From: Coffea arabica
Taxonomy: Eukaryota; Streptophyta; Magnoliopsida; Gentianales; Rubiaceae
Direction of reading: 5' to 3'
Assembly (NCBI RefSeq): GCF_036785885.1
Contig: NC_092316.1
Location: forward strand, 52,259,664 to 52,323,663
DNA length: 64,000 nucleotides
How positions within the stretch are numbered: position 1 is the first letter of the stretch; the number at the start of each line of letters is the position of its first letter. The notes under the pieces were generated by a model that worked only from the letters and a program-made list of their open reading frames with translations, was not told where the DNA came from and made no database searches. The translations under genes and the position numbers were made by a program. This document shows positions 49,268 through 61,800 of the stretch, in pieces.

Positions 49268-50689
49268 TTGAACTTGGCCTGGATCAGTCATGGAAGGTGG
49301 ACCTGCTATTTCTACTTATAACTTAACAATACAAATCCCGTGTGTATTTCCTTTTTATGTAATATTTATGGTACAATTATGTTGCAACTTTTGAGTGTGA
49401 TGGGAGAAGTGTTTAAAACTGTTTGCTTAACTATGTTAGTGTTTGATGACGTTGACAGTTAAACAAGTTCTCTAGCTGACTGTATTTTTGAGCTTTTTGA
49501 TCTTGTAGTCAGGTGCTGGGAATGTAAATGAAGGTTCAGACATTGTTGGATCGCTTTTCCATGAGAGACTGTTTTTCCAGAAAAATAATATGAAAACCTT
49601 GTGTAGATGAATATGGAAAGTATTTGAATGCCAATGAGTTATGTGAAAGTCTTGATGGAAGTTCCCAAAAAATCCAGAGCTGCAGTGAAAACAACTAATC
49701 TTTGATTGAATAAGTGATATATGCATTGATCTTACTCCGTTTGGTAATTTATGCATTTCTAAGTCTTGTGAAACACCACTAGGTTTGGCTCTGTGATATT
49801 TCTTAGGTTTTAGACATGTTATTTAGGTTTGTTTGCATCTGCTTTTAAGGTTTGATTTATAGCATCTTATGTTGTCTTTACAATTATTCTTCTTAGTCTC
49901 AAATAATCATATATTCTCTGGAGTTATAAAGTAGCTTTTTTCAACTTGATCAACAATCACTTTGTCAGCGGACCCTTGTTTAGTGGTTAGAAGAGGGGTG
50001 AATTTCCAGAAAACACTCATTTCTGAAGAAGCATCATATTTGGTACTATTGTTTGTGGATTTGGCAATGTTGGGGTCATGATGCGGATCTCATATGATCT
50101 GATGTTGCTTAACGAGCACATGGGTCATGCTACTTAAAATTCTGAATCTCGTGATCAGTAAAAGATGTGATAGTTGACATTTTGTAGCATTTAGCTGCTT
50201 ATTAGGTTGATCAAATTCAGAGTTTGTGTTCAAAATGCTAGCTTGATGACAATTTGCTGCGTTTAGTTGCTTATGTTGTTTGGTTTGTGGATTGGAAGTA
50301 AAAGTCTTTAAGTGCAAAAATAGCTATCACTACATGAACATTGATGAAATACACTATATCCCGCACTGATCTGGTTGTTCTGGGAAACATTTTAGGATAC
50401 ATCCAAGTGGATGATTCCAATATGGGTTGCAGAAATAGAACTTGCTTTGAAGGAGGGCCCTCTGGGGGGTATTTGGGAGCTGCAGTGGATAATCATTTGC
50501 AAATCGTTAAAACCATGGTGATTTTGCAGTCTTTCATCAAAGAGTTTGAGCTGCGGTAATTATCCGAAGGTGTAAAGATGGTAGTATGGCTATTTTGCCC
50601 CATCTAATGACTTTCAAATTGTTGGAGAGCCCAAGTTAAAAAAATGGCTATTTTATCCTCCACAACTGTTAGCTAAACAGCTGTGGAGG
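49268..50689. other. Subtelomeric DNA, no supported gene
   Basis: Moderately AT-rich. The 72-residue plus-strand frame at 50341-50559 shows no known motif. A near-palindrome CCTCCACAACTGTTAGC / GCTAAACAGCTGTGGAGG lies at about 50,656-50,690. Confidence 0.45.
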
Positions 50690-50872
50690 ATATTAACTAG
50701 GCCAAATTTGATGGTTAGTAGAATATTGAGAGGAAAATACTCTAAAGGGGAATCAATATGGAAAATGAAAACAAAAGCAAGTGATTGCTGGAAAGAGGGA
50801 CAAGAAAAAGAGTTGGAGATGGACGTACCATAGATATTTGGAGGGATAGATGGCTTATTGATAGAGGGAAGG
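50690..50872 (+). pseudogene. LINE (L1-type) ORF2 C-terminal relic
   Basis: One plus-strand frame reads RPNLMVSRILRGKYSKGESI then WKMKTKASDCWKEG; after a frame change it continues VGDGRTIDIWRDRWLIDRGK. This is the conserved region after the reverse transcriptase of plant L1 elements (RxLKGKYF...SWxWKS...VGxGxxIxIWxDxWL). At least one frameshift shows it is dead. It stops at 50,872, where an LTR-like sequence beginning TGTGACGACTCC starts, so a younger retrotransposon probably inserted into it. Confidence 0.75.
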
Positions 50873-53650
50873 TGTGACGACTCCACTTCTCCTCAGGGCG
50901 AACCCTAGGATTTAGGCGGACCGCCTGCCTAACTCTCGCCAGGACTCGATACAAATCAAAATTATAACTTAGAACTAAACAATCAATAAGAAAACAAATA
51001 TAAAGAAAAGTCGTTTCATTCCATAATCATTCAATTTTTACATCACAATGGTTCCAAAAGGTACATCAAGTTTTTCAAAAAAAAAAAATACAACCACCAA
51101 AAGTTGACTAAATCATTTACATTCATAATTGGACCAAAAGACAATCAAGCCAGCTTCTCCAAAAATTTTTTCACTTCAAGTTTCTGTTAAGGAAAACAAA
51201 CTTAAGGGGGTGAGTTAACGCTCAGTGAGACCAAGAAAAGCAGGCAAACAAATAAGTACAATTAGCATTAAAACTTATACAAGAAGGGCAACCATAATAT
51301 TTATATAACTCACAAAGAAAAATAAAATACAATCAATAAGGATACAGGAGCCCTCAGGAGCTAAATTCTCATTGCTTTGCCACGGTTTGATCCAACACTT
51401 CCAAGTGGTGACATTCATCAATTGAGTAAATATCCAAGTTTGTAGAACACCACTTACTTCCTCCATCCACCATTTCACCCCTCTCGGATCCAGAATCAAA
51501 CACGTATGAAAGGGCAATACTATTCGAGTATGCCAAGCAAGACCTCAAAAAATCAAGCTTTATAATTTTTCATGGTTCACTAAGTTTCTCGGTCAAGCCT
51601 ATGCCGGCTCCAGTTACAAGGTTAGCCAATGAAATTTGGACGTCCTCACAAGTACAAGTATAAGGCGATGAGATTTCTCTCAAATCAATATCAAGTCACA
51701 CACAAGCACGAATATGATTATCGAGTATGAGCAAGTCAATTATTAAATCAAGCAAGAGAGAACGAGTGCGATAAAGTACACACTCGTCTCGACAAGTCCA
51801 ATTCATATATTCAACAAGAAGTAGTTCAAGTATTATGCAACAAGTCAGGCACTTGACACTCACCAATTTCAAAAGCAAGTGAGCAAGAAATTCCTTTAAA
51901 GTTTCACGTCGGAATTCCTTTCGAAACCCTCTTGAGAACCTGGAGAAATATTAACCAACTATCACTCACAGATACCCTAGGTCATTGAGCATACAAAGAA
52001 GAAAGTCCGTTTGCTTAGAACTAGGACAACACATCAAAAGAGGTTTATTCCATTGAAAATCGAGATTCACAAATGAAGGTTTAAAGTTACAAAAGAACTT
52101 GTATCATCCATGAAATCAAGTTTGAAATGAACTATCAATTTCAAAAGGAAGTTGGAAGTTCATAAATGTTCATTTTGTTGGAAATCAGAAATTTTTAGTT
52201 TTACGCGACAACACTTGAAAATTCATATCTTGAGTTCGGTAAGTCCAAAAATTGAAAACTTTATACCATTGAAACTAAATTCAAAGTAATAAAATTTTCC
52301 AGAAAACACTTTTCCTAGATTCTAATAAAAAATCATTCAAATCTCGGCTCAAACTCACTGCTTTATTAAAACAGGGCAGAAACAGTCTTGATTTTAAGTC
52401 GAGTTTGAAAATGTGGCAAAATTCACAGGAATTGAATTAGCCTCTGAAATTTATAAGATAGAAATAAATTCAAGTCAAGTTTCAAACGCAACAAGTGAAA
52501 CACAATTTGGATTTTCCAACACCAAGATATAACAATTTTAAGAAAACTGGTTTTTGCAACCTGTTCCGCGGATTTCCAGTCATATAGTTTCGACACAGTT
52601 TCGAAATCCAGCTATAACTAACTCTATACAAGTCCAAATTGGGAATAGTTTATGGCGTTGAAAACTAGATTCAAAATTCTATAAATTATTAGAAGAAATC
52701 ATGTTCAAACTCTTTTCACAAAAGGGATGAAATTGAGCTACAAGATGCAGCTGTATAATTTTCTCCGGTAAACAGGTGAAGTATATCAGTTCACTTTTCC
52801 GGTTCGCTACGGCTCATTCAAAACGAAATAGCAGGAAAATTTTATACGTTGGAATGCTCTTGGTGTCTAGTTTCAAATTTCGTAAACAACACTTGATTTT
52901 GACCTTTGTACAAAGATTTATACATAGACAAAGAACCCCTGGTCGGCTGACCTGGGTAACTTTTCCAGTTTTCTTTCTTTCTTCAAAACTCAAGTTTTAT
53001 CCAATCAATTGAAATGATTTTTGAAAGACAATCTCTACACACACCATACAACATATAACAAACATTTTAGCAACCATTTGAGCAACAAAATTCGAAATCA
53101 AAGCAAGGAAACAAGATAGCAAATTTCGATGAGCATATAACTCTCATCTTCTAACTTTCTTTTCCAACTTTCCAACTAAAACTAAGCCATATCTTCTCAG
53201 AATAAGCATCAAACAAGCAATTAAACATACACAATCTTCAAAACCTCTACCTACAAAGCCACCTCAAGTCCATTACCTAATGTCAAGGTTCTTGTGAACC
53301 CATTAACAACCTTAAACCCAACCCAACAACTAAACTAACTGGACTAACTTACTACAAAGATTTGAAAGGAAAAGTTGAGGGTTTTTGGATGATTACCTTG
53401 CTGCCAAGATGAAGACTAAACACTAGGGTTTGAGTTCTTAAATCACCAAAGTTTCTTCCTTGTTCAAGTCACTTTCCAAGCTTGTATGAAGAACCAAAAC
53501 AAGAAGCAAATTTGGAGTGTCTTTGTGGAGCAAGAATGGAAGACAAGGAGTTGAAATTTTTTATGGGAAATGGGGAAGGGAGGTTCGGCCAAGGGGAAAA
53601 GGAAGAGGAAGGAATTTGTGTTGGTAGTTGGTGAAGTGATGGTGTGACAA
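50873..53650. mobile_element. Long LTR-like sequence (Ty3/gypsy, Tekay/Del-like), end uncertain
   Basis: The start TGTGACGACTCCACTTCTCC, then the palindrome GGCGGACCGCC and a GGGGGTGAGTTAACGCTCAG block, fits the long LTRs of Tekay-type gypsy elements as I remember them. The region has no coding frames over several kilobases, as expected of an LTR rather than of the internal part. The right border is not identified: the five bases before the start (GAAGG) were not found again after a terminal CA, so this may be truncated and may extend beyond 53,650. Confidence 0.45.
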
Positions 53651-55461
53651 GATGAATGACATAAAGGTGTTCTTGGTCCTAAAAGTCAACAACCGATTAG
53701 TGAGCAATTAGTGCTCGTAATTGAGCTTAACTTAACTCACTCACATCCAATCTCTCAATTAACTTTTCTTAGTCTACTATTAATCATCCTTAATTCTCTA
53801 AGATTAATGTACTCTCGAATCGAATTTGCCTCGAAAAATGTGCATTCATTATTTCTTGCTAAATGAGCCGCAGAAAAACTAAAACTAAAGTCACGTCAAT
53901 TTTCATCATCATTCTCATCTAATATCTTTCACTTAAAATAACTACATAATCAAGTAAGTACAAAGGAATGAATCACATTTAAAGAATTACTTTTCTTCAA
54001 AAATAATTTTCTTATCAAGTAAGCATAAAGTATATTTTCAAAATATATTAAGTAAGCATGAAGATAATTTTTTTACTAAACTTTCTCCTATTTAAAAAAA
54101 TGTATTAATGAGTTATCAAGAATTACATCAAAGCATTATCAAAACAAGTGTTGATCAATGATTAAACACACCTCATGCAACTTCCATGTTTATAATTTAA
54201 TTAGTTATGAAAAAGATACAACTTAATTAATTTAGTAACTTAATACTTTCACACCTAAGTTTAAGATTTTAGAAATCAGATTTCAAATTTTAATTTTGTA
54301 AAATGGACCCTTAATTGGTTGAAAGGAATATGATTTCTCTTGTTAATTTTATTAGTAGCCTAGAAAACAGCACTATAGTATCTTGAAAATATAATATACT
54401 CTTTTTGTGCACATAAGCAATAAATTAAAACTTAAAGGCAAGGTAAATCTACTTTCCTTCAATCAATATGATCTTATCTCCAAGACCTAACTTAGTTACC
54501 AGGGATATTAGATAGTAAGTGTAAGATCTCTAGTTGGACTTAAGGATGGCAATAGGGTAGAGGTGGGGGCAAGGGAACACTCTTCCGCTTGTTACTCAAA
54601 AGCTCCTCCCATCTTCTGTCCCATTTCTCACTACTCTTACCATCGCCCTACCCCACCCATAACTATTTTTATTTTTATATTTGACTTTATATATATATAA
54701 CGTCAATAATGAGTTTATCAATCTTTTTTTTTTTTGAATTTTTAGCAAAGAATTTAATGTGAGATAAACTTTATAAGTCATTTTGATTTTGTGAATTCGT
54801 TTCTCTATATTTGATATTACGTAAAATATAAATCAATTATCATAACTTTTTAAATATAAATTAAGTGCAATAATAAAAAAATTAAGCTAACATAACGAGA
54901 TTATCATTTAACCACAAAAAATTAACAAGGAGGATTATATTATTTTACCATAAAAAATTATCATATTATCAAATTCATATCACATGTCTATAATTATATT
55001 ATATTTTGTATTACATACTATTAAAATTATAAGCAGGATAGGGGATCCATTTATAAGCGGGGGAAAACTCCCCCACTCCTTATTTTCCCTATCCTATCAA
55101 ACCTTCGTGGGGACTTGCCTCTATTGTTATACCTATCTCAATTGTCAAGTCCTCCTATTTTTTCCATTTCTTTTTGTAAGAGTTGAAATCTTCCTCAAAA
55201 GAATTAAAAAAAAATATTTCTTCTTTCCCATAATTTGAGTTGTTTTAAGAGAAACAAACTTTTCAAGAACTTGTGATCATTATGTTTGGATGAGTTGAAT
55301 TTGGAAAATTTTACAATGTTATCCTCAAATTCAAAATTTAAAAGTATGATGAATGTATTGGAAGGTGAGAAAAGTCACTTTTTCAAATAGTAAAATGAAA
55401 AACTAATAAAACATTGCGTTAACTTTTGAATGAATAATAAAACATGCATTATTTGCATTAT
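53651..55461. other. AT-rich subtelomeric DNA with a MITE-like stretch
   Basis: No gene. Between about 54,544 and 55,125 G-rich words (GGATGGCAATAGGGTAGAGG) at the left and C-rich complements (CTATCCTATC, GGGGACTTGCCTCTATTGTT) at the right suggest an old TIR element, without clear ends or target duplication. A TA microsatellite lies near 54,690. Confidence 0.45.
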
Positions 55462-56529
55462 GGGATAATTTCAAAAATCTCCCCCGAGATTTTTGATAAT
55501 TTTGCTCGATTTCTCTGAGATTTACATAATTATGAAAATCTCCTTTGATATGATAAAAAGACAATAATACACTTTATTAATTGTTAGCTCATTAAAAAAC
55601 TCTATCAAAAATTAAAATTTTCTTATATATTGTCAACAAAAAACTCAAACTTAGTTTTTCTCATTAATTCTTTATTCTTTTCTTCCTATCTTGGTATTTA
55701 TTCTAAATTCTCTCTTTTTTTATTATTATTAAATAGTTTCTTAACTCCCATTTTTTGTTTTTGATTTTTCGATAGGCATTAGCAAATTGAAATTGTCAAC
55801 AAGTTGAGTGATGATTTCGTTATCAAACTAGATGAAGATGAAGATAGTGGCATTGATAAAAAATAAAAAATTAAGCATCGGAAGTAGAATAGTGACTAAA
55901 TAAAGATTATACTGTTATGGTTGTTATGAAAAAAAAATGTTCCTAATATATTTCTAACTGCATTGTGTTTCTATTTTTTATTTGCAATTGTTAGTGATGT
56001 TATTCCAATAGAGAGAATTTCATTGATTTTGAACTCTGTGCGGATGGAGTATATTAGATGTTGATGTTAGTAGATGGCAGTCATGGAATAAATTTTGGGA
56101 TATTGATGAATATTATTGTGTATTGAACAAAATCTGATATTGATATGAGATTGTAAGTAAATTTTTGGGTATCTGATGTGACGTTCTAATTGATATAATG
56201 GTTAACACTGAAAATTTTTAGGTAAAAGAGGGCATTAGAACAATAGTAAGTGTTTACTTAGTGGTGATTTGGAAGTTGATAGGTAGGCGACAGTAATAGC
56301 AAGTAAGGATGAATGAAATAGAGGCAGCAAACCATTTTTTTCCTTTTTATTTTTGTTGTGAGTTATAACCCAACGGCATTATATGATTTTTCAGAAAAAG
56401 TCTTGCCTTTTGGGTCTAAAATGTTACTTAAACAATGAAAATAAGGGAGGTATATATAATTTTTAGAACTTGGGGAGAGCTTCTTGCAATTGTTAAAAGC
56501 CTTAGGAAAGGTATGTGAAATTATCAAAT
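55462..56529. mobile_element. MITE-family member, ~1.07 kb (family A copy 3)
   Basis: The left end GGGATAATTTCAAAAATCTC and right end GTGAAATTATC match the termini of the 27,215 and 38,574 copies. The interior (about 55,760-56,380) is longer and different, which could be captured or later-inserted DNA. No matching 9-bp duplication was found at the right, so that border may be eroded. Confidence 0.65.
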
Positions 56530-56600
56530 ATTTCAAAAAAATATTTATAATAAAAGTTTTTTATATACAGCGTTATTGTAAAATATTTTAAAAACACCTC

Positions 56601-56780
56601 AAAAATAGTTAATCCAAATGGAGGGCCATGAACAACCTATGACAATAGTGTTTTGGAACGACCTATCATAACCAAACATATTTAATCCTAAAAAATAATT
56701 AATCCAAATAGAGGGCTATGAACGACCTATGACAATAGTGTTTTGGAACGACCTATCATAACCAAACATATTTAATCAAT
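56601..56780. repeat. Tandem duplication, two 90-bp units
   Basis: Units 56,601-56,690 and 56,691-56,780 are about 93 percent identical by eye; a block beginning GACCTATGACAATAGTGTTT-like sequence is unchanged between them. The differences are scattered single bases near the unit starts. No coding content is recognised. Confidence 0.85.
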
Positions 56781-57189
56781 TTAGAATTGTTTTCTCCCAA
56801 ATGAAAACTGCTAACAAAGCTATTGCCAAAATCATTATCAAGCCTGAGTTGGTTAAGTACACAAATGACTATCAACTGTTTGATGACATGCCTGAGTGAA
56901 ATTCAGGCTTTTTTTTTTTTTTTCCAAAATTTATATGCACAAGTGTATCTATTTTGTTATTTCACTGCTTGAGTTGTGCAAAAAAGTTTTCTAGAAGCCA
57001 GAGTTGTTGATAGTTTTGTTAGAAAAGTTTAGCACTTCCCAAGTTTCTGTCTGATTGCTTGTCTTTAGTAACCGTGGAGGATCTTTTTTGTTGGACGGTC
57101 TGTTTTTCATTTATATGTATATTTTTTAAATATATTTTATATATGGGTATATCATATCCATCCCCTTAATATAATTGTCTTAGCTTCTC

Positions 57190-57729
57190 CTACAGAAGGA
57201 AAAGCTATTTATTAAAGGTTATGGAATGGCGATGCTTGACGAAATCATTAAAACGGTGTCTGAAGAACTCCTTGAACTCAAGGTAGTTATACTGTGCTGA
57301 CTTCAACGATGTTTCTTAAATTGATCAAGAGCCAACCATTGGTTGGTTTGATCAGACATGTATTTCCTAGTTTCTATGCCTATATGGGCAAGGTACATAT
57401 CAAATTTTTGGTTCTATATATTTTAGGTTCTATGTAATTTTAAGTGTGTATGTATAAGTGTGTGATATCATGCTTGAATTTTGGGTATCTATGAGGGCCC
57501 TACATCTATTGAAGATGATGTTGTGGATGCTCATAGGTCCAACCTGGGCCATGCTGTGCTAGTTGTGGGGTATGGATTTGAGGGTGGGAAACTTTATATT
57601 CTAATAAAAAATTCATGGGCTGAATCCAGGGGTCATGAAGGTTTAGCAAAGGTTGCACCCAATGTGCTTGAGGGATTTGTTTTCCCAGTTGGTCCTTATT
57701 TTGCTGATGGTGTATTTGGCTATTCTTGA
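57190..57729 (+). pseudogene. Papain-like (C1A) cysteine protease fragment
   Basis: Three separated pieces in C1A order are visible: KGYGMAMLDEIIKTVSEE at about 57,215-57,270; KSQPLVGLIRHVFPSFYAYM at about 57,328-57,387, followed by a donor-like GTACAT; and GIYEGP, GHAVLVVGYG and KNSWAESRGHEG at 57,484-57,729. The active-site His (GHAVLVVGYG) and Asn (KNSW) remain. The exon with the catalytic Cys is missing and the last piece has no AG acceptor before GIYEGP, so no active protease can be made. A 32-codon frame at 56,801-56,899 may be a further remnant. Plant C1A enzymes act in vacuole, senescence and defence. This is the last recognisable gene before the telomere. Confidence 0.75.
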
Positions 57730-58734
57730 TTCTGTACTTTGTTTTGAATATATTACTCGTCTTTGAGAGGAACACTACTTTAAAGGTTCTATGTAGGAAG
57801 AGAAGCTGAATTGATTGGAGCAAAAATAGTTATTATGTTTTTTGTCTTTTGGATATACATTGATTCCCTATTGTGGATTATATGTCATTTGTACTGGTAT
57901 CAAAAGATGGAAAAACGAAACTCAAGAAGAGAAAAGTGCATTTTCACTTCAATAGAAGGGTAGACCCAATATCACGAGCCTCAAGAGTTAAAAGCGCAGA
58001 TTGTTCTTTGCAACTCTCGGTCCACTTTAGCAGTCTCCAGAATTACAAGTATATGCTAGTAATTCAACAACTTGAATGATTAAAATATTTGAATTTAGAG
58101 CATGATTCAATCTTGCACCATTTTTTGGATTAATTTCAACTCTACACTACTCAATTACTCCTGAATTCTCACTTGTGTCTCTAAACATCATAGTGAAAGT
58201 TTAGTCCCTAAAGCACTCCCACCTAAGTAAAATTTATTTCACGTTAGTTTTTAAGTATACCTATTTCACTTTGGTTTTTAAAGTTTAAAATTTGTTCACT
58301 TTTGATAACAATTTACTTAATTAAAAGATATTTGATACTTTAGAAACTAAAACATCTAATTTTGAAATTCAAGAATCAAAATGAGAATTTAGATACAAGT
58401 TAAATGCATAAAGTGGAATTTAACCTTTTTCACCATCTTCAAATTGCAACTCAATTTTATATCCCTTTTAACTTGTTTAATATCATCAATCAATTTGGCT
58501 CCTAGTCTTTACACATATGCCTAATAAATAACGAAAAAGAAGCACATATCGCTAAACCTTTGAAGGGGTCTACTAGAAATGAGTTATAAAACTCGGCAAA
58601 AATCATGAAGAATTTCCATATTCCCCTTTATGTTGTTTAGTTGTGCATTGTATGTAATAGTTTAATTGCAAAAACAACTAGGACAACATGTGCATTTCCA
58701 TTTCCTACATTGATCGGCTAGCTACAGAAACCAT
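57730..58734. other. Telomere-proximal unique DNA
   Basis: About 1 kb of AT-rich, apparently single-copy sequence with no satellite repeat and no recognised gene. The frame at 57873-58079 has no motif. Confidence 0.6.
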
Positions 58735-58815
58735 GTTAGGGCTTAAGGCTTCGAGTTTAGGGCTTAGGGCTAAGGGCCTTGGGTTTAAGGGTTTAGGGCT
58801 TGAACTTCGGGTTTT
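58735..58815. repeat. Degenerate telomere-like repeats
   Basis: Units such as TTAGGGCT, TTTAGGGC, TTAGGGCTAAGGG and GGGTTTAAGGGTTTAGGG occur in the same orientation as the main array but with substitutions and indels. About 50 bases of non-repeat sequence separate them from the perfect array, as expected of an eroded former telomere or a telomere-variant zone. Confidence 0.8.
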
Positions 58816-58865
58816 TATTTTGAATAAGATTCTCGATATGTTGTTGTAGACCCAAGCCCCAAAGG

Positions 58866-61800
58866 TTTAGGGTTTAGGGTTTAGGGTTTAGGGTTTAGGG
58901 TTTAGGGTTTAGGGTTTAGGGTTTAGGGTTTAGGGTTTAGGGTTTAGGGTTTTAGGGTTTAGGGTTTAGGGTTTAGGGTTTAGGGTTTAGGGTTTAGGGT
59001 TTAGGGTTTAGGGTTTAGGGTTTAGGGTTTAGGGTTTAGGGTTTAGGGTTTAGGGTTTAGGGTTTAGGGTTTAGGGTTTAGGGTTTAGGGTTTAGGGTTT
59101 AGGGTTTAGGGTTTAGGGTTTAGGGTTTAGGGTTTAGGGTTTAGGGTTTAGGGTTTAGGGTTTAGGGTTTAGGGTTTAGGGTTTAGGGTTTAGGGTTTAG
59201 GGTTTAGGGTTTAGGGTTTAGGGTTTAGGGTTTAGGGTTTAGGGTTTAGGGTTTAGGGTTTAGGGTTTAGGGTTTAGGGTTTAGGGTTTAGGGTTTAGGG
59301 TTTAGGGTTTAGGGTTTAGGGTTTAGGGTTTAGGGTTTAGGGTTTAGGGTTTAGGGTTTAGGGTTTAGGGTTTAGGGTTTAGGGTTTAGGGTTTAGGGTT
59401 TAGGGTTTAGGGTTTAGGGTTTAGGGTTTAGGGTTTAGGGTTTAGGGTTTAGGGTTTAGGGTTTAGGGTTTAGGGTTTAGGGTTTAGGGTTTAGGGTTTA
59501 GGGTTTAGGGTTTAGGGTTTAGGGTTTAGGGTTTAGGGTTTAGGGTTTAGGGTTTAGGGTTTAGGGTTTAGGGTTTAGGGTTTAGGGTTTAGGGTTTAGG
59601 GTTTAGGGTTTAGGGTTTAGGGTTTAGGGTTTAGGGTTTAGGGTTTAGGGTTTAGGGTTTAGGGTTTAGGGTTTAGGGTTTAGGGTTTAGGGTTTAGGGT
59701 TTAGGGTTTAGGGTTTAGGGTTTAGGGTTTAGGGTTTAGGGTTTAGGGTTTAGGGTTTAGGGTTTAGGGTTTAGGGTTTAGGGTTTAGGGTTTAGGGTTT
59801 AGGGTTTAGGGTTTAGGGTTTAGGGTTTAGGGTTTAGGGTTTAGGGTTTAGGGTTTAGGGTTTAGGGTTTAGGGTTTAGGGTTTAGGGTTTAGGGTTTAG
59901 GGTTTAGGGTTTAGGGTTTAGGGTTTAGGGTTTAGGGTTTAGGGTTTAGGGTTTAGGGTTTAGGGTTTAGGGTTTAGGGTTTAGGGTTTAGGGTTTAGGG
60001 TTTAGGGTTTAGGGTTTAGGGTTTAGGGTTTAGGGTTTAGGGTTTAGGGTTTAGGGTTTAGGGTTTAGGGTTTAGGGTTTAGGGTTTAGGGTTTAGGGTT
60101 TAGGGTTTAGGGTTTAGGGTTTAGGGTTTAGGGTTTAGGGTTTAGGGTTTAGGGTTTAGGGTTTAGGGTTTAGGGTTTAGGGTTTAGGGTTTAGGGTTTA
60201 GGGTTTAGGGTTTAGGGTTTAGGGTTTAGGGTTTAGGGTTTAGGGTTTAGGGTTTAGGGTTTAGGGTTTAGGGTTTAGGGTTTAGGGTTTAGGGTTTAGG
60301 GTTTAGGGTTTAGGGTTTAGGGTTTAGGGTTTAGGGTTTAGGGTTTAGGGTTTAGGGTTTAGGGTTTAGGGTTTAGGGTTTAGGGTTTAGGGTTTAGGGT
60401 TTAGGGTTTAGGGTTTAGGGTTTAGGGTTTAGGGTTTAGGGTTTAGGGTTTAGGGTTTAGGGTTTAGGGTTTAGGGTTTAGGGTTTAGGGTTTAGGGTTT
60501 AGGGTTTAGGGTTTAGGGTTTAGGGTTTAGGGTTTAGGGTTTAGGGTTTAGGGTTTAGGGTTTAGGGTTTAGGGTTTAGGGTTTAGGGTTTAGGGTTTAG
60601 GGTTTAGGGTTTAGGGTTTAGGGTTTAGGGTTTAGGGTTTAGGGTTTAGGGTTTAGGGTTTAGGGTTTAGGGTTTAGGGTTTAGGGTTTAGGGTTTAGGG
60701 TTTAGGGTTTAGGGTTTAGGGTTTAGGGTTTAGGGTTTAGGGTTTAGGGTTTAGGGTTTAGGGTTTAGGGTTTAGGGTTTAGGGTTTAGGGTTTAGGGTT
60801 TAGGGTTTAGGGTTTAGGGTTTAGGGTTTAGGGTTTAGGGTTTAGGGTTTAGGGTTTAGGGTTTAGGGTTTAGGGTTTAGGGTTTAGGGTTTAGGGTTTA
60901 GGGTTTAGGGTTTAGGGTTTAGGGTTTAGGGTTTAGGGTTTAGGGTTTAGGGTTTAGGGTTTAGGGTTTAGGGTTTAGGGTTTAGGGTTTAGGGTTTAGG
61001 GTTTAGGGTTTAGGGTTTAGGGTTTAGGGTTTAGGGTTTAGGGTTTAGGGTTTAGGGTTTAGGGTTTAGGGTTTAGGGTTTAGGGTTTAGGGTTTAGGGT
61101 TTAGGGTTTAGGGTTTAGGGTTTAGGGTTTAGGGTTTAGGGTTTAGGGTTTAGGGTTTAGGGTTTAGGGTTTAGGGTTTAGGGTTTAGGGTTTAGGGTTT
61201 AGGGTTTAGGGTTTAGGGTTTAGGGTTTAGGGTTTAGGGTTTAGGGTTTAGGGTTTAGGGTTTAGGGTTTAGGGTTTAGGGTTTAGGGTTTAGGGTTTAG
61301 GGTTTAGGGTTTAGGGTTTAGGGTTTAGGGTTTAGGGTTTAGGGTTTAGGGTTTAGGGTTTAGGGTTTAGGGTTTAGGGTTTAGGGTTTAGGGTTTAGGG
61401 TTTAGGGTTTAGGGTTTAGGGTTTAGGGTTTAGGGTTTAGGGTTTAGGGTTTAGGGTTTAGGGTTTAGGGTTTAGGGTTTAGGGTTTAGGGTTTAGGGTT
61501 TAGGGTTTAGGGTTTAGGGTTTAGGGTTTAGGGTTTAGGGTTTAGGGTTTAGGGTTTAGGGTTTAGGGTTTAGGGTTTAGGGTTTAGGGTTTAGGGTTTA
61601 GGGTTTAGGGTTTAGGGTTTAGGGTTTAGGGTTTAGGGTTTAGGGTTTAGGGTTTAGGGTTTAGGGTTTAGGGTTTAGGGTTTAGGGTTTAGGGTTTAGG
61701 GTTTAGGGTTTAGGGTTTAGGGTTTAGGGTTTAGGGTTTAGGGTTTAGGGTTTAGGGTTTAGGGTTTAGGGTTTAGGGTTTAGGGTTTAGGGTTTAGGGT

